In this document: positions 1 through 7,743 of the stretch, piece by piece
How the letters are laid out: each line of letters begins with the position of its first letter
How positions within the stretch are numbered: position 1 is the first letter of the stretch
Assembly (NCBI GenBank): GCA_015258485.1
Contig: JABZIF010000011.1
Location: forward strand, 1-18,542
From: Atopobiaceae bacterium
GTDB lineage: Bacteria > Actinomycetota > Coriobacteriia > Coriobacteriales > Atopobiaceae
Reading direction: 5' to 3'
DNA: 18,542 nt
Translations under genes and position numbers: made by a program
The notes under the pieces: model-generated
Told to the model about the DNA's origin: nothing
Database searches by the model: none
Seen by the model: the letters and a program-made list of their open reading frames with translations, nothing else

Positions 1-322
1 CTTCTGCCCAATCTAGTGCATTATCAAGCTCTTGTATACAGTCAATATAAGGAGTATCTGCTGAATCCTCTTCAAAGACATACCAAGGAACAGAAATTCT
101 AACTGCATTAAACCCTCGAGAAGCAATGCTTACAAAATCAGAACTTTGAATAAATGTTGAACGATGCTCTCTCACAAGACTTTGATAGTCTGATGTTCCT
201 AAAACCTCAATAAGCTGTGCTTCATCTACACAACGTGCATGGGCAAAAGGTGTTGGCGTAACCCATGGTTCAAGCGTTAACCAACCGGTTAAATTGACGC
301 CTCGTAACACATTGCTCTCCAT
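1..322 (-). CDS. Glycoside hydrolase family 5 protein (glucan beta-glucosidase-like), N-terminal part
   Basis: The first 107 codons of a minus-strand gene whose rest lies outside the window. The N-terminus carries RGVNLTGWLTLEPWVTPTPF (residues 7-26), very close to the opening strand of family 5 exo-1,3-beta-glucanases, which usually read RGVNLGGWLVLEPWITPS. A second family-typical block, FNAVRISVPWYVF (near residues 71-83), is the loop with the conserved Arg that helps hold the -1 subsite sugar. These enzymes are retaining glycosidases with a TIM barrel; the two catalytic Glu residues would lie in the missing part. There is no signal peptide before the first barrel strand, so a cytoplasmic enzyme acting on imported oligosaccharides is inferred. 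The ATG at 322 is preceded by AGGTG at a usable distance. The family call is firm; beta-1,3 specificity is a guess from the N-terminal motif. Confidence 0.82.
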   Translation of the reverse strand, partial: MESNVLRGVNLTGWLTLEPWVTPTPFAHARCVDEAQLIEVLGTSDYQSLVREHRSTFIQSSDFVSIASRGFNAVRISVPWYVFEEDSADTPYIDCIQELDNALDWAE

Positions 323-368
323 GAAATACACCTCACAGACAGATGTACCCACGTACTACTTTTTGTAG

Positions 369-374
369 AGTATA
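369..374 (-). promoter_or_regulatory. Candidate -10 box for the GH5 gene with adjoining palindrome
   Basis: The minus strand reads TATACT at 374-369, about 47 bases before the GH5 start codon. One base upstream of it lies a 12-bp inverted repeat, CCATCTCGATGG as read on the minus strand (376-387), where a repressor would block the promoter. No good -35 hexamer is seen at 16-18 bases, so either an activator helps or the call is wrong. The position in the gap between queD and the sugar-hydrolase gene suggests that the GH5 gene has its own regulated promoter. Confidence 0.4.
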
Positions 375-419
375 CCCATCGAGATGGCGTTCGCTTACTC
401 AAATTTGTAAAACAACAGG

Positions 420-848
420 TTAATTCACATCTTTCGTAAAAATTGCACAGTTATTAGGCGTCTCATCTACTTCTACTGATGATATAGGTAATCCTTTTTC
501 CTCAAGTTGCTCATACAAATAACGTGCTAGATTTTCAGCAGTAGTTCTAAAAGGCAACACAGTAAGTGAAAAGCCCTCTTCTTTCAAGCATTCAAGGGTC
601 TTCTGAGAAAGAGACCCCTCTTCAATTAAAAAGGTATGATCAAGCGAGTCACACAGAGAACGGACTTCTTGCTTAAAGACACCAAAATCCATCACCATAT
701 CTTTTTCAGTACCGACTTGACCTAATTCTGGTGCACTGATACAGGCTATAACATGCCAGCGATGACCATGGAGATTCTCACATTTACCATAATAATTAGT
801 GAGAAAATGCGCCGAGTCAAAAGCATACTCAGTTTTTAATGTATACAT
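420..848 (-). CDS. queD: 6-carboxytetrahydropterin synthase family protein (QueD/PTPS, COG0720)
   Basis: A 142-residue tunnel-fold enzyme acting on 7,8-dihydroneopterin triphosphate; QueD makes 6-carboxy-5,6,7,8-tetrahydropterin for 7-deazaguanine (queuosine) synthesis. Zinc ligands are visible as His14, His27 and His29 (AFDSAHF and LHGH). The catalytic Cys is Cys23, and the Asp70-His71 pair (LDHTFL) and Glu129 (VDETP) complete the active site. Length is normal for the family. The motif reads C-E-N-L-H-G-H, so it contains both the QueD signature C-x-x-x-H-G-H and the E-x-x-H-G-H seen in the PTPS-III enzymes that make the folate precursor; a dual role cannot be excluded. The ATG overlaps the ricT stop by one base (TAATG), indicating translational coupling. 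No queC, queE or queF is in the window. No obvious terminator follows it. Confidence 0.9.
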   Translation of the reverse strand: MYTLKTEYAFDSAHFLTNYYGKCENLHGHRWHVIACISAPELGQVGTEKDMVMDFGVFKQEVRSLCDSLDHTFLIEEGSLSQKTLECLKEEGFSLTVLPFRTTAENLARYLYEQLEEKGLPISSVEVDETPNNCAIFTKDVN

Positions 849-2398
849 TACGCATTGTCCTTAGATTCACGACTACGACCATCGCGCCCAGCTCGTCGAT
901 GTCGACGCCTGGTAATACCTTGAGTTTGCCCACCTGTTGAGTTGGACTTAACGCCATTGGATTCATTGCTATTTCTCATGGCATTTTGCGCTTTCATGCC
1001 AGCTCTATCGCCTGGTCGACGTGTCCTCTTTGTGTATGTTGTTGCCTGTGTATCTCCAGAAGAATGAGCGTCACGTGAACTTTCTAGATTCTTAAAACGC
1101 TTTCCCTTTGATTGCTTTTGTCCATCTGATGCGGTATTACTCTTTTGTTGCGACTCCAAAACAGACGATGTATTTTCCGTTGAATGATGTCGACGACGAT
1201 GGCGAACAATATCAACTGAAGCATCAAAAGTGCTAGAACCAGAATTTACCTGTACATTCTTAGAAGTTCTTGTACGACGTAATCGGCTAGTTTCACTCTT
1301 TAAATCAGTAGCACCATCTTTACTTCTTGAGGTAACGTGACTCTGATTCACTTCCTGATTTTCTGATGCCTTCTGATGACCAAATGAATGTTTACGTTTT
1401 GAAAACTCCGTAACAAAAAGATCGGGGTTACTTTCCGGTTCTTCTTCATCAATAAGACCATTTTGTCTATCAAGTTCTGAAAGTGCCATCTGAACCTCAA
1501 CAGATTCAAGACGTTCAAGTGCAGAGCGAGAAACACTATCTGGCCTGCAGGAACAGCCCAACTCTTCCGATTTTTGCTGAGCAGCTGGAGATACATCCAT
1601 ATCCGCAAGAGGAATACGAACTATTTTTCCACTTTCTAAACGAAGTGAAATTTCTTCTTTTGGCGTATTGTATTCAACAATCTTTGCCATTCCTAAAGGT
1701 GTATCAATAACAGCATTTCTCTTAGGAGCACGATTCTTAAAATCTCGATACGCTTCAAACTCATACCGTAAACAACACATAAGTCTTCCGCACGCACCAG
1801 AAATCTTTGAAGAATTAAGAGGTAAATCTTGTTCTTTTGCCATACGAATAGAAACTGGTTCAAAAGAAAGGCCAAAACGTCTACAGCAAAGCTCCTGACC
1901 ACAGTGACCATAGCCACCAATAACAGCAGCTTCTTCTCTAACACCAATCTGACGCATATCAATACGCTCGTGAAGTTCATGTGACAAATCACGAACAAGC
2001 TGTCTAAAATCAACACGGTCATCAGCCGAGAAGTAACAAACGACCTTCTCGCCATCAAAAAGATACTCAACACCAATAGGCTTCATTTCCAGTTCTTCTT
2101 GAACCGCAAACTTCCTGAATATAGGCAGAGCCTCTTCTCCCTTTTGCGCTAATACTTCTGCCCGCTCAAGATCTTCTTCCGTTGCTACTCGGATAACATC
2201 CTTAAGCTCTGCATTATTTGTTTTATATTCAAACTCCTCTTGAGAAATTTCACGAGGATCTGCAATAGCGAGACCAATTTCCAAACCACGCTCAGTCTGA
2301 CAAATAACGTGGTCGCCTTCAAGAACACCAGACTCTTTTGGATCAAACCAGAGATCTCGTGCGGCATATTCAAATTTCACCGGGACAACGGTGGGCAT
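848..2398 (-). CDS. ricT: PSP1-domain protein RicT (YaaT) with long basic, disordered C-terminal tail
   Basis: 516 residues. The N-terminal part, about residues 1-290, is a PSP1-domain protein of the RicT/YaaT type. It holds the family cysteines in GGYGHCGQELCCRRFG (Cys166, Cys171, Cys172) and CGRLMCCLRYEF (Cys203, Cys208, Cys209), which in Bacillus RicT contribute to iron-sulfur clusters of the Ric complex that affects RNase Y-dependent mRNA processing. Two further cysteines sit at 282 and 284 (GCSC). From about residue 310 to the end the protein is rich in Ser, Lys, Arg, Asn and Gln with Arg/His clusters (RHRRRHH, TRRRHRRAGRDGR), predicted disordered and possibly RNA-binding. Bacillus RicT is about 275 residues, so this tail nearly doubles the protein. 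The start is preceded by AAGGAGG seven bases upstream, inside the 3' end of holB (22-bp overlap). RicA and RicF are not in the window. Confidence 0.9.
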   Translation of the reverse strand: MPTVVPVKFEYAARDLWFDPKESGVLEGDHVICQTERGLEIGLAIADPREISQEEFEYKTNNAELKDVIRVATEEDLERAEVLAQKGEEALPIFRKFAVQEELEMKPIGVEYLFDGEKVVCYFSADDRVDFRQLVRDLSHELHERIDMRQIGVREEAAVIGGYGHCGQELCCRRFGLSFEPVSIRMAKEQDLPLNSSKISGACGRLMCCLRYEFEAYRDFKNRAPKRNAVIDTPLGMAKIVEYNTPKEEISLRLESGKIVRIPLADMDVSPAAQQKSEELGCSCRPDSVSRSALERLESVEVQMALSELDRQNGLIDEEEPESNPDLFVTEFSKRKHSFGHQKASENQEVNQSHVTSRSKDGATDLKSETSRLRRTRTSKNVQVNSGSSTFDASVDIVRHRRRHHSTENTSSVLESQQKSNTASDGQKQSKGKRFKNLESSRDAHSSGDTQATTYTKRTRRPGDRAGMKAQNAMRNSNESNGVKSNSTGGQTQGITRRRHRRAGRDGRSRESKDNA

Positions 2399-3537
2399 GC
2401 AAGTGCCTCCTTGATATGAAGCAGCATAACCTCAAGGGTTAGCTGAACAGAAACGGAACAATTCAAGTTATTTTGAGCCTCTTGAATTGCAGCAAGAGCT
2501 TCCAAAACACCTTGGGTATACGTCTGAGATGCAACCCGATCAATGATTCCAGCTGCATCTGTGTTTACAATATCTTTATTAATTGCTTCTACACGCAATA
2601 ATACATCACGAAGAAGCGATTCGAGAATTGCCAACATCTCTATAATACCCGAACGTTCACGCACTGTGAGTTCGCGCTTATTTGCCGCCTCAACTTGTTT
2701 CAATGCAGACGCAGTTAAAAAATCCTCACTTTGTTCAAGAGCTTCTTCTTGAGCACGCCTTATGTCCCCTAGTGGAATTTTAACCACATCTACAAGCTCT
2801 TTAGCAACAGTAAGTACATCCCAAGAATCATTTCTCTGCAAATCATTAAAAATATCAATCAATTGTTTGCGAATATTTCTACGTGTCGGAGACTGCAAAA
2901 ACTCTACGGCACGACTGGGAGTTTTTGTAATGGATAGTGCAATGCACGCCTCTTGTTTTGTTGCAGAAATTTCTCGCATAATTGCTGCTTGTGCCGCAGC
3001 ATCTGTCAAAGTTTTAAAAGTAACTACCTGACACCGAGAAACAATAGTAGAAAGAACCGTAGAAGTTGAACGGGCCGAGAGTATAAAGATGGTATCTGAA
3101 GGCGGCTCTTCAAGCGTTTTAAGCAAAGCATTTGCTGAATTTTCCCGCAACATATCTGCTCTATCGATAAGATATATCTTATAAGTACCGCGCATAGGAG
3201 CTAAATTAACGTCAGAAATAAGCTGACGAATCTGCTCAATAAGATATCCTGTTGCTGATTGAGGCGACAAAATATGAAAATCTGGGTGAGTACCGCGAGA
3301 AATGCGGATGCACTCTTCGCATGATGCGTCACCACCGTGTTCGCACAATACACATTGAGCAAGAGTTTTTGCCGCAGCACCCTTACCAGAACCAGGAGCT
3401 CCAACAAACAGATACGCATGTCCAATTCTATTTTCTCTTAGCGCATGCCCGAGTAACTGTTGTACCTGAGGTTGATCTTGAAGCTGTTTAAGAGCTGAAG
3501 GAATAGATAAAGAACTATCTACTGATTTTTGTACCAT
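2377..3537 (-). CDS. holB: DNA polymerase III delta' subunit
   Basis: 386 residues; the delta' ATPase-like subunit of the clamp loader that opens the sliding clamp during replication. In order: P-loop GAPGSGKG (46-53), a four-cysteine zinc module (Cys62, Cys65, Cys73, Cys76), degenerate Walker B IYLIDRADML (121-130), the strongly conserved ANALLKTLEEPPSDT block (135-149) and sensor-1 SRC (167-169). The C-terminal third is helical and weakly conserved, as expected for the collar domain. An intact-looking P-loop places it with the Gram-positive delta'/gamma-tau-like group rather than E. coli delta', which lacks one. The ATG follows the tmk stop after five bases with only a weak Shine-Dalgarno sequence, which suggests coupling to tmk translation. 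Confusion with DnaX is unlikely: the protein is short and sits next to tmk and ricT as in Bacillus. Confidence 0.92.
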   Translation of the reverse strand: MVQKSVDSSLSIPSALKQLQDQPQVQQLLGHALRENRIGHAYLFVGAPGSGKGAAAKTLAQCVLCEHGGDASCEECIRISRGTHPDFHILSPQSATGYLIEQIRQLISDVNLAPMRGTYKIYLIDRADMLRENSANALLKTLEEPPSDTIFILSARSTSTVLSTIVSRCQVVTFKTLTDAAAQAAIMREISATKQEACIALSITKTPSRAVEFLQSPTRRNIRKQLIDIFNDLQRNDSWDVLTVAKELVDVVKIPLGDIRRAQEEALEQSEDFLTASALKQVEAANKRELTVRERSGIIEMLAILESLLRDVLLRVEAINKDIVNTDAAGIIDRVASQTYTQGVLEALAAIQEAQNNLNCSVSVQLTLEVMLLHIKEALACPPLSR

Positions 3538-3542
3538 AGCGT

Positions 3543-4202
3543 TTACTCACTCAACTCACGCATTTGAGGAATCAAATCTGCGAGGCAATCACGAGTTAAT
3601 TTGTGTACCTGCTCAACAGAGCCCTGTGCATCAATTGACTTTACACGATGTGATTCTTCTTGAATAAGTTGATTATAGCCAGCAGAAACACGATTTTGAA
3701 ATGCAACACCTTCTGCTTCAAGTCTATCAACAGAATTTTGTGTGGCACGAGAAAGAGCAACGGTTGGATCAAGCATATAAACAAGAGTTCTATCAGGAGA
3801 AATTCCACAAGAGCCAAGCGTATTTGCATGTTTAACAAGATCTGCTTCAAGTCCACGACCAGCAGATTGATATGCAAACGTTGAATCATAAAAACGATCG
3901 CACACGACTACTTTTCCAGACGATAAAGCAGGCTCAATTACCTCTTTTACCAGTTGTGCGCGAGATGCTTCATATAAAAGTAGCTCACATTCATCACACA
4001 AACTGTCATTTTGCGGATCAAGCACAATGCTTCTAATTTGTTCAGAAAGAACTGTTCCACCTGGCTCCCGAACAAAAACTACGTCGTAGCCATAAAATTG
4101 CAAATCTTCAACTAAAAGGGAAGCTTGTGTTGATTTACCACTTCCATCAACACCTTCAAGCGAAATGAAAAGACCTTTGTATCTTTGTCTGTCTGTGCTC
4201 AT
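3543..4202 (-). CDS. tmk: Thymidylate kinase
   Basis: 219 residues, typical length. Phosphorylates dTMP to dTDP with ATP in dTTP synthesis, in the cytoplasm. Visible motifs are the P-loop GVDGSGKST (18-26), the dTMP-binding REPGGT with Arg46, the family signature DRFYDSTFAYQ with the DRxxxS core, and a lid region near SVDRLEAEG (about 157-165). The lid lacks a run of basic residues, while the P-loop is not the E. coli EGLEGAGKTT form. The ATG at 4202 is preceded by a strong purine-rich site, AGGAGAGGGGG. It is the first gene of the tight block tmk-holB-ricT-queD. A 191-bp gap separates it from topA upstream, so it probably has its own promoter. Confidence 0.95.
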   Translation of the reverse strand: MSTDRQRYKGLFISLEGVDGSGKSTQASLLVEDLQFYGYDVVFVREPGGTVLSEQIRSIVLDPQNDSLCDECELLLYEASRAQLVKEVIEPALSSGKVVVCDRFYDSTFAYQSAGRGLEADLVKHANTLGSCGISPDRTLVYMLDPTVALSRATQNSVDRLEAEGVAFQNRVSAGYNQLIQEESHRVKSIDAQGSVEQVHKLTRDCLADLIPQMRELSE

Positions 4203-4315
4203 ACTTCCCCCTCTCCTGCTCTCTTGTAATAAAGCAACAATCTTCTTGTCATAAATATTCTAAAGGTTTTATATAGTTTCGACTAATTTATACCTAAAAA
4301 TGGGTATTACTCATG

Positions 4316-4375
4316 CTGGGGCGAGCGTTGGAGAGGGGCGCTCGTTCTCCTACCAGAGCAAACTCCTAGTCCCAG
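4316..4375 (-). other. GC-rich structured intergenic element between topA and tmk
   Basis: In an otherwise AT-rich gap, a GC-rich block can fold in several ways. CGAGCG (4322-4327) pairs perfectly with CGCTCG (4339-4344). As an alternative, GGAGA (4330-4334) pairs with TCTCC (4346-4350); the two stems cannot coexist. CTGGG (4316-4320) can close the whole element with CCCAG (4371-4375), or its first four bases can pair with CCAG at 4353-4356. No clear U-run follows in the topA direction, so a simple intrinsic terminator is not proven. It could be a terminator of topA, an attenuator or leader RNA for tmk, or a dispersed repeat element. Confidence 0.45.
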
Positions 4376-4397
4376 TTAGACTACTAGTTCCAGTTAC
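4362..4397. repeat. Two tandem 18-bp imperfect direct repeats at the 3' end of topA
   Basis: Units 4362-4379 and 4380-4397 match at 15 of 18 positions (consensus ACTMCTAGTYCCAGTTAS on the plus strand). The second unit overlaps the topA stop codon (4394-4396), so one unit is partly coding and the other lies just beyond the gene. Confidence 0.6.
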
Positions 4398-6907
4398 TTT
4401 TTAGCTGACCTTGATGACTTGGTACTTTTTGTATTTCTTTTTGTCCCTCGACGAGAAGCAACTCTCTTTTCTTTACCAGGACAATCATAATTTGGACACA
4501 ACTTCCAAGGGCCACGTTGCGTGTTTACCACTACCATGGGAGCGCCACAATCTGGACAGACCTCATCGGTTCTCTCCAACTTTCCACGAGCAGGAAGTGG
4601 ATAACTAGTCTGGCACTCATCATAATTAGTGCACCGAATAAATCGTTTTCCAGTTCGTTCAGATTTATGCGCTACAAGGCTACCATGCTTACCTGCTGCC
4701 TTACATGTTGGACAATCACCAACCACAAGATCAGGCTCAGCATTTGTTGGACAAGCAGGATTTATGCACGTTTCATAGGCACGCTGTCTAAACGGCTGAA
4801 CCTTAACACGAGGAGCACCACATTCAGGACAAACACCAGCATCTCCTTCAAGCGGCTCAATACGGCCCTGAGGCAATGGATACGTAACATCGCACTCTGG
4901 CCAACCCATACAACCAACAAAACTTCCGCGGGTCTTAAGAGATGTCTTGGCAACAAGATCTTTTCCACACTTAGGACAAACACCAACTTTTGCATCTGCA
5001 GTAACTGCATCTGCAATAGCTTCTGATAGGTCATCTTTATGATCAATAAGTGTATCAATCATGCCTGCAAGCAAAGCCCTTGAATGAGTAACTACCCCAT
5101 CGCGAGTATCTTTACCTTCAGCTACACAGGTCATATCCGACTCAAGCTCTGCAGTCATATCAGATGATGTAATACGAGGGGCAAACTGAGATAGTGCGTC
5201 TACAATCGCCATACCCAACTGACTCGGCTCAACAGGATCATTCTTAAGATACTTTCGCTGATACAGCGTATCAATAATTGAAGCACGCGTAGACTTAGTA
5301 CCAAGACCACGCTTCTCCATCTCTTGAATAAGCTTTCCCTGACTATAGCGAGCAGGAGGCTCAGTCTGTTTTGCATCAAGCGATAAAGACGTAATAGATA
5401 GAACTTCTCCCTCTCCTACGTCAGGCAGTTGATCGTCCTTCTTAAGTCCATAAGGGTAGATTTCTCTAAAGCCAGGTTCTGCAAGAACAGTTCCATTAGA
5501 AACAAATGGTTGACCGGCAACATCCAAATAAATCTTAGTTCCGTTCATAGTTGCAGGACCCATAAGCGTTGCCAGAAATCTTCTTGCAATAAGGTTGTAA
5601 AGTTTCCAAGCTGCTGGTTGTAAAGAATCTGGATTAGCAGCTGCAGTTGGATAAATTGGTGGGTGGTCAGTTGATTCTTGTTTACCCCGAGTTGCATGAA
5701 GCTTTGATTGATTTAGTAACTTCTTACATGTTGACGCATATTGTGGAACTTGCAAAAGAGTGCGCACACAGTCTTTCAAATCAAGTGAGGCAGGATATAC
5801 CGTATTATCAACACGTGGATAAGAAATTAAACCATCCATATAGAGTGATTCGGCAAGACGCATAGTCCTTGCAGGAGAAATTCCTTCTGCAGCGGCTGCA
5901 GCCTGTAAAGACGTTGTATTAAACGGAGTGGGAGGTTGCTGCTTTCTGCTACGAGATTCAACGGAAACTACTGTTGCTCTCTTCTGATCTTTAACTGCTT
6001 CATACGCTGCGGCTGCCTCAGCCTTATCCCAAAATCTTGACACTTGATGTGTCATCTTAAATGCTGCGTCTTCATCTTCTTCTGGCTCGACTTGTCCAGA
6101 AAGTACCCAATAATCCTCAGGCTGAAAGGCAAGTCGCTCACGTTCACGTTCTACGACGAGAGCAAGTGTAGGTGTCTGAACACGACCCGCCGAACGAGTA
6201 TTACCCAATCCGCCAAAACGTGCTGTTGTTAAATAGCGAGTAAGAACTGCACCCCAAATAAGATCAATATATTGTCTAGACTCACCTGCAGCCGCAAGAT
6301 TAAAATCAAGATCAACAAGATTATTAAACGCAGTTTCAATCTCTGTTTTAGTAAAAGCAGAATAACGAGCACGAGAAACATGCAAATCTGGATTAACTGA
6401 GAGAACCTGAGCTAAAGCATCAGAGCCGATGAGCTCACCTTCACGATCAAAGTCTGTGCCGATAATAACAGAATCCGCCTTTTTAGCGAGATTCTTCAAG
6501 GCACGAATAATCTCTTTTTCTGCAGGCTGTTTATCTACAGGAGCCCAAATCAGATAAGGAAGACTAGGAATTTTCCATCCCTTTAAATCAATACCATCCT
6601 TCATAAAAGGCTTACGTTTTACCTCATAAGGAGGCCTTTTGAGACCATCAGGCACATCTGCAGGAAGATGAACACCTTCAGCTGTTTCTCCGTACCATCC
6701 TTCTTCTTTATCAAATTTGAGTGCTAGGGGAAAATCAGGTTGCAAAATATGGCCACGTAAGCCAATAGTCACATACTCTTCCCCACCACGTCTAAAGCGA
6801 CAAACAGGAGTGTTATATACCTTATCGTTTTCAGGCTTGCCTGATTCAGATAAAAGTCGTGCAATCTGCTGCGATGCATCGTTTTTCTCGGTAATAACTA
6901 AAATCAA
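4394..6907 (-). CDS. topA: Type IA DNA topoisomerase, archaeal-type TopA, with C-terminal zinc ribbons
   Basis: 837 residues; relaxes negatively supercoiled DNA by cutting one strand through a 5'-phosphotyrosine. The Toprim domain has Glu7 (VITEKND) and the acidic triad Asp152, Asp154, Glu156 in GTDFDREGELIG. The active tyrosine is Tyr363 in MDGLISYPRVDNTVYP. IGLRGHIL (48-55), the ISYPRxDNTVYP form and PPTPFNTTSLQ (325-335) resemble archaeal topoisomerase I more than the usual bacterial TopA. The C-terminus from about 640 carries several CxxC-based zinc ribbons (Cys644/647, 666/672, 693/696, 714/719, 732/735, 759/765, 784/787, 804/809), then a Lys/Arg/Ser tail that probably binds DNA. Translation starts at TTG (6907) about ten bases after GAGGAG. 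It follows tatC after 29 bases and may share its transcript. Confidence 0.93.
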   Translation of the reverse strand: MILVITEKNDASQQIARLLSESGKPENDKVYNTPVCRFRRGGEEYVTIGLRGHILQPDFPLALKFDKEEGWYGETAEGVHLPADVPDGLKRPPYEVKRKPFMKDGIDLKGWKIPSLPYLIWAPVDKQPAEKEIIRALKNLAKKADSVIIGTDFDREGELIGSDALAQVLSVNPDLHVSRARYSAFTKTEIETAFNNLVDLDFNLAAAGESRQYIDLIWGAVLTRYLTTARFGGLGNTRSAGRVQTPTLALVVERERERLAFQPEDYWVLSGQVEPEEDEDAAFKMTHQVSRFWDKAEAAAAYEAVKDQKRATVVSVESRSRKQQPPTPFNTTSLQAAAAAEGISPARTMRLAESLYMDGLISYPRVDNTVYPASLDLKDCVRTLLQVPQYASTCKKLLNQSKLHATRGKQESTDHPPIYPTAAANPDSLQPAAWKLYNLIARRFLATLMGPATMNGTKIYLDVAGQPFVSNGTVLAEPGFREIYPYGLKKDDQLPDVGEGEVLSITSLSLDAKQTEPPARYSQGKLIQEMEKRGLGTKSTRASIIDTLYQRKYLKNDPVEPSQLGMAIVDALSQFAPRITSSDMTAELESDMTCVAEGKDTRDGVVTHSRALLAGMIDTLIDHKDDLSEAIADAVTADAKVGVCPKCGKDLVAKTSLKTRGSFVGCMGWPECDVTYPLPQGRIEPLEGDAGVCPECGAPRVKVQPFRQRAYETCINPACPTNAEPDLVVGDCPTCKAAGKHGSLVAHKSERTGKRFIRCTNYDECQTSYPLPARGKLERTDEVCPDCGAPMVVVNTQRGPWKLCPNYDCPGKEKRVASRRGTKRNTKSTKSSRSAKK

Positions 6908-6936
6908 GGAAAAAACACTCCTCAGGTAGGAAACAA

Positions 6937-7725
6937 TTACATAGTTTCTAACTCGTGATTCTCGTAATCTTCACGGCTCCACTTAAGCGCTGCTTTACCG
7001 TCACGCGCAATAATAACGTAACGGGCAATTGCCAAAGCCGCCTCATACAACAAAATAAGAGCTGTAAACATTAACACCATAGTCACAGGCGATGCATCAG
7101 GAGTAACCACAGCAGAAAGAATCAGCAGTCCGACATAGACATAACGCCATTGTTCACGCATAACTTTATAAGGAACTAAATGAAGAATAGCAAGATAGAA
7201 AATCACCAATGGTAACTGGAAAGCAATGCCAAATCCAATTTCAAACATCATAATGATGTTCAAATAGTCTTCTGCCTCATTAATTGTGCCCGCAAATTCC
7301 TGCGACTGACCAATCATCCAACCAATTGCGGTGTTCAAAATTATAAAGTAACAAAAAAGCATCCCCAAAAAGAATAAGGTAATCATTGCCGCAACTGTGG
7401 GAACAACCCATTTACGTTCTTTAGCAGTAAGTGCGGGCAAGAAAAATGCCATGGCCTCCCACACAATGATAGGCATGCAGATAATTACTGAAAAGAAGAA
7501 TGCAACCTTAAACCTTATGGTGAAACCACCTAATACCGAAAATACGGTCAGTCTTCCATCAGTCAAAAATTCTCTAATTGGATCAATTAAAATCTCAATA
7601 AGAGCAGGAGATGCAAAATATATAACGATGGCCGTAACAAATAAAGAAACAACCACAATAGTTATACGACGTCTAAGTTCTCCCAAATGATCAAAAAGAG
7701 GCATACGAGCTGGAGTAATAGGCAT
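6937..7725 (-). CDS. tatC: Twin-arginine translocase subunit TatC
   Basis: 262 residues, normal length. TatC is the multi-spanning membrane receptor that recognises twin-arginine signal peptides and, with TatA/TatB, exports folded proteins. The cytoplasmic N-terminus has the hallmark FDHLGELRRRI (11-21, with Glu16), followed by about six hydrophobic segments near 21-40, 75-98, 108-133, 156-180, 194-210 and 215-240. The fourth segment contains GFGIAFQLPLV, the family FxxxFxxP motif with Gln where E. coli has Glu170. VVTPDASP precedes the last segment, as in other TatC proteins. The gene lies 18 bases after the tatA/B-like gene and 29 bases before topA, so an operon is likely. The cytoplasmic C-terminal tail is short and charged. 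Confidence 0.95.
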   Translation of the reverse strand: MPITPARMPLFDHLGELRRRITIVVVSLFVTAIVIYFASPALIEILIDPIREFLTDGRLTVFSVLGGFTIRFKVAFFFSVIICMPIIVWEAMAFFLPALTAKERKWVVPTVAAMITLFFLGMLFCYFIILNTAIGWMIGQSQEFAGTINEAEDYLNIIMMFEIGFGIAFQLPLVIFYLAILHLVPYKVMREQWRYVYVGLLILSAVVTPDASPVTMVLMFTALILLYEAALAIARYVIIARDGKAALKWSREDYENHELETM

Positions 7726-7743
7726 ACTAATCGAAAGCTGAAC

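Noticed and set aside
1348..2373. Minus-strand frames of 62-127 codons overlapping ricT
   Set aside because: They are in another frame of the same strand, rich in Leu/Phe/Arg, a by-product of ricT codon use.
4289..4308. ATACC/GGTAT hairpin as a terminator before tmk
   Set aside because: Five pairs only, no U-run in either direction; kept out as a feature.
4411..6929. Several plus-strand open frames of 62-169 codons inside topA
   Set aside because: They are antisense to a well-supported gene with all catalytic motifs, and show no family pattern or ribosome sites.
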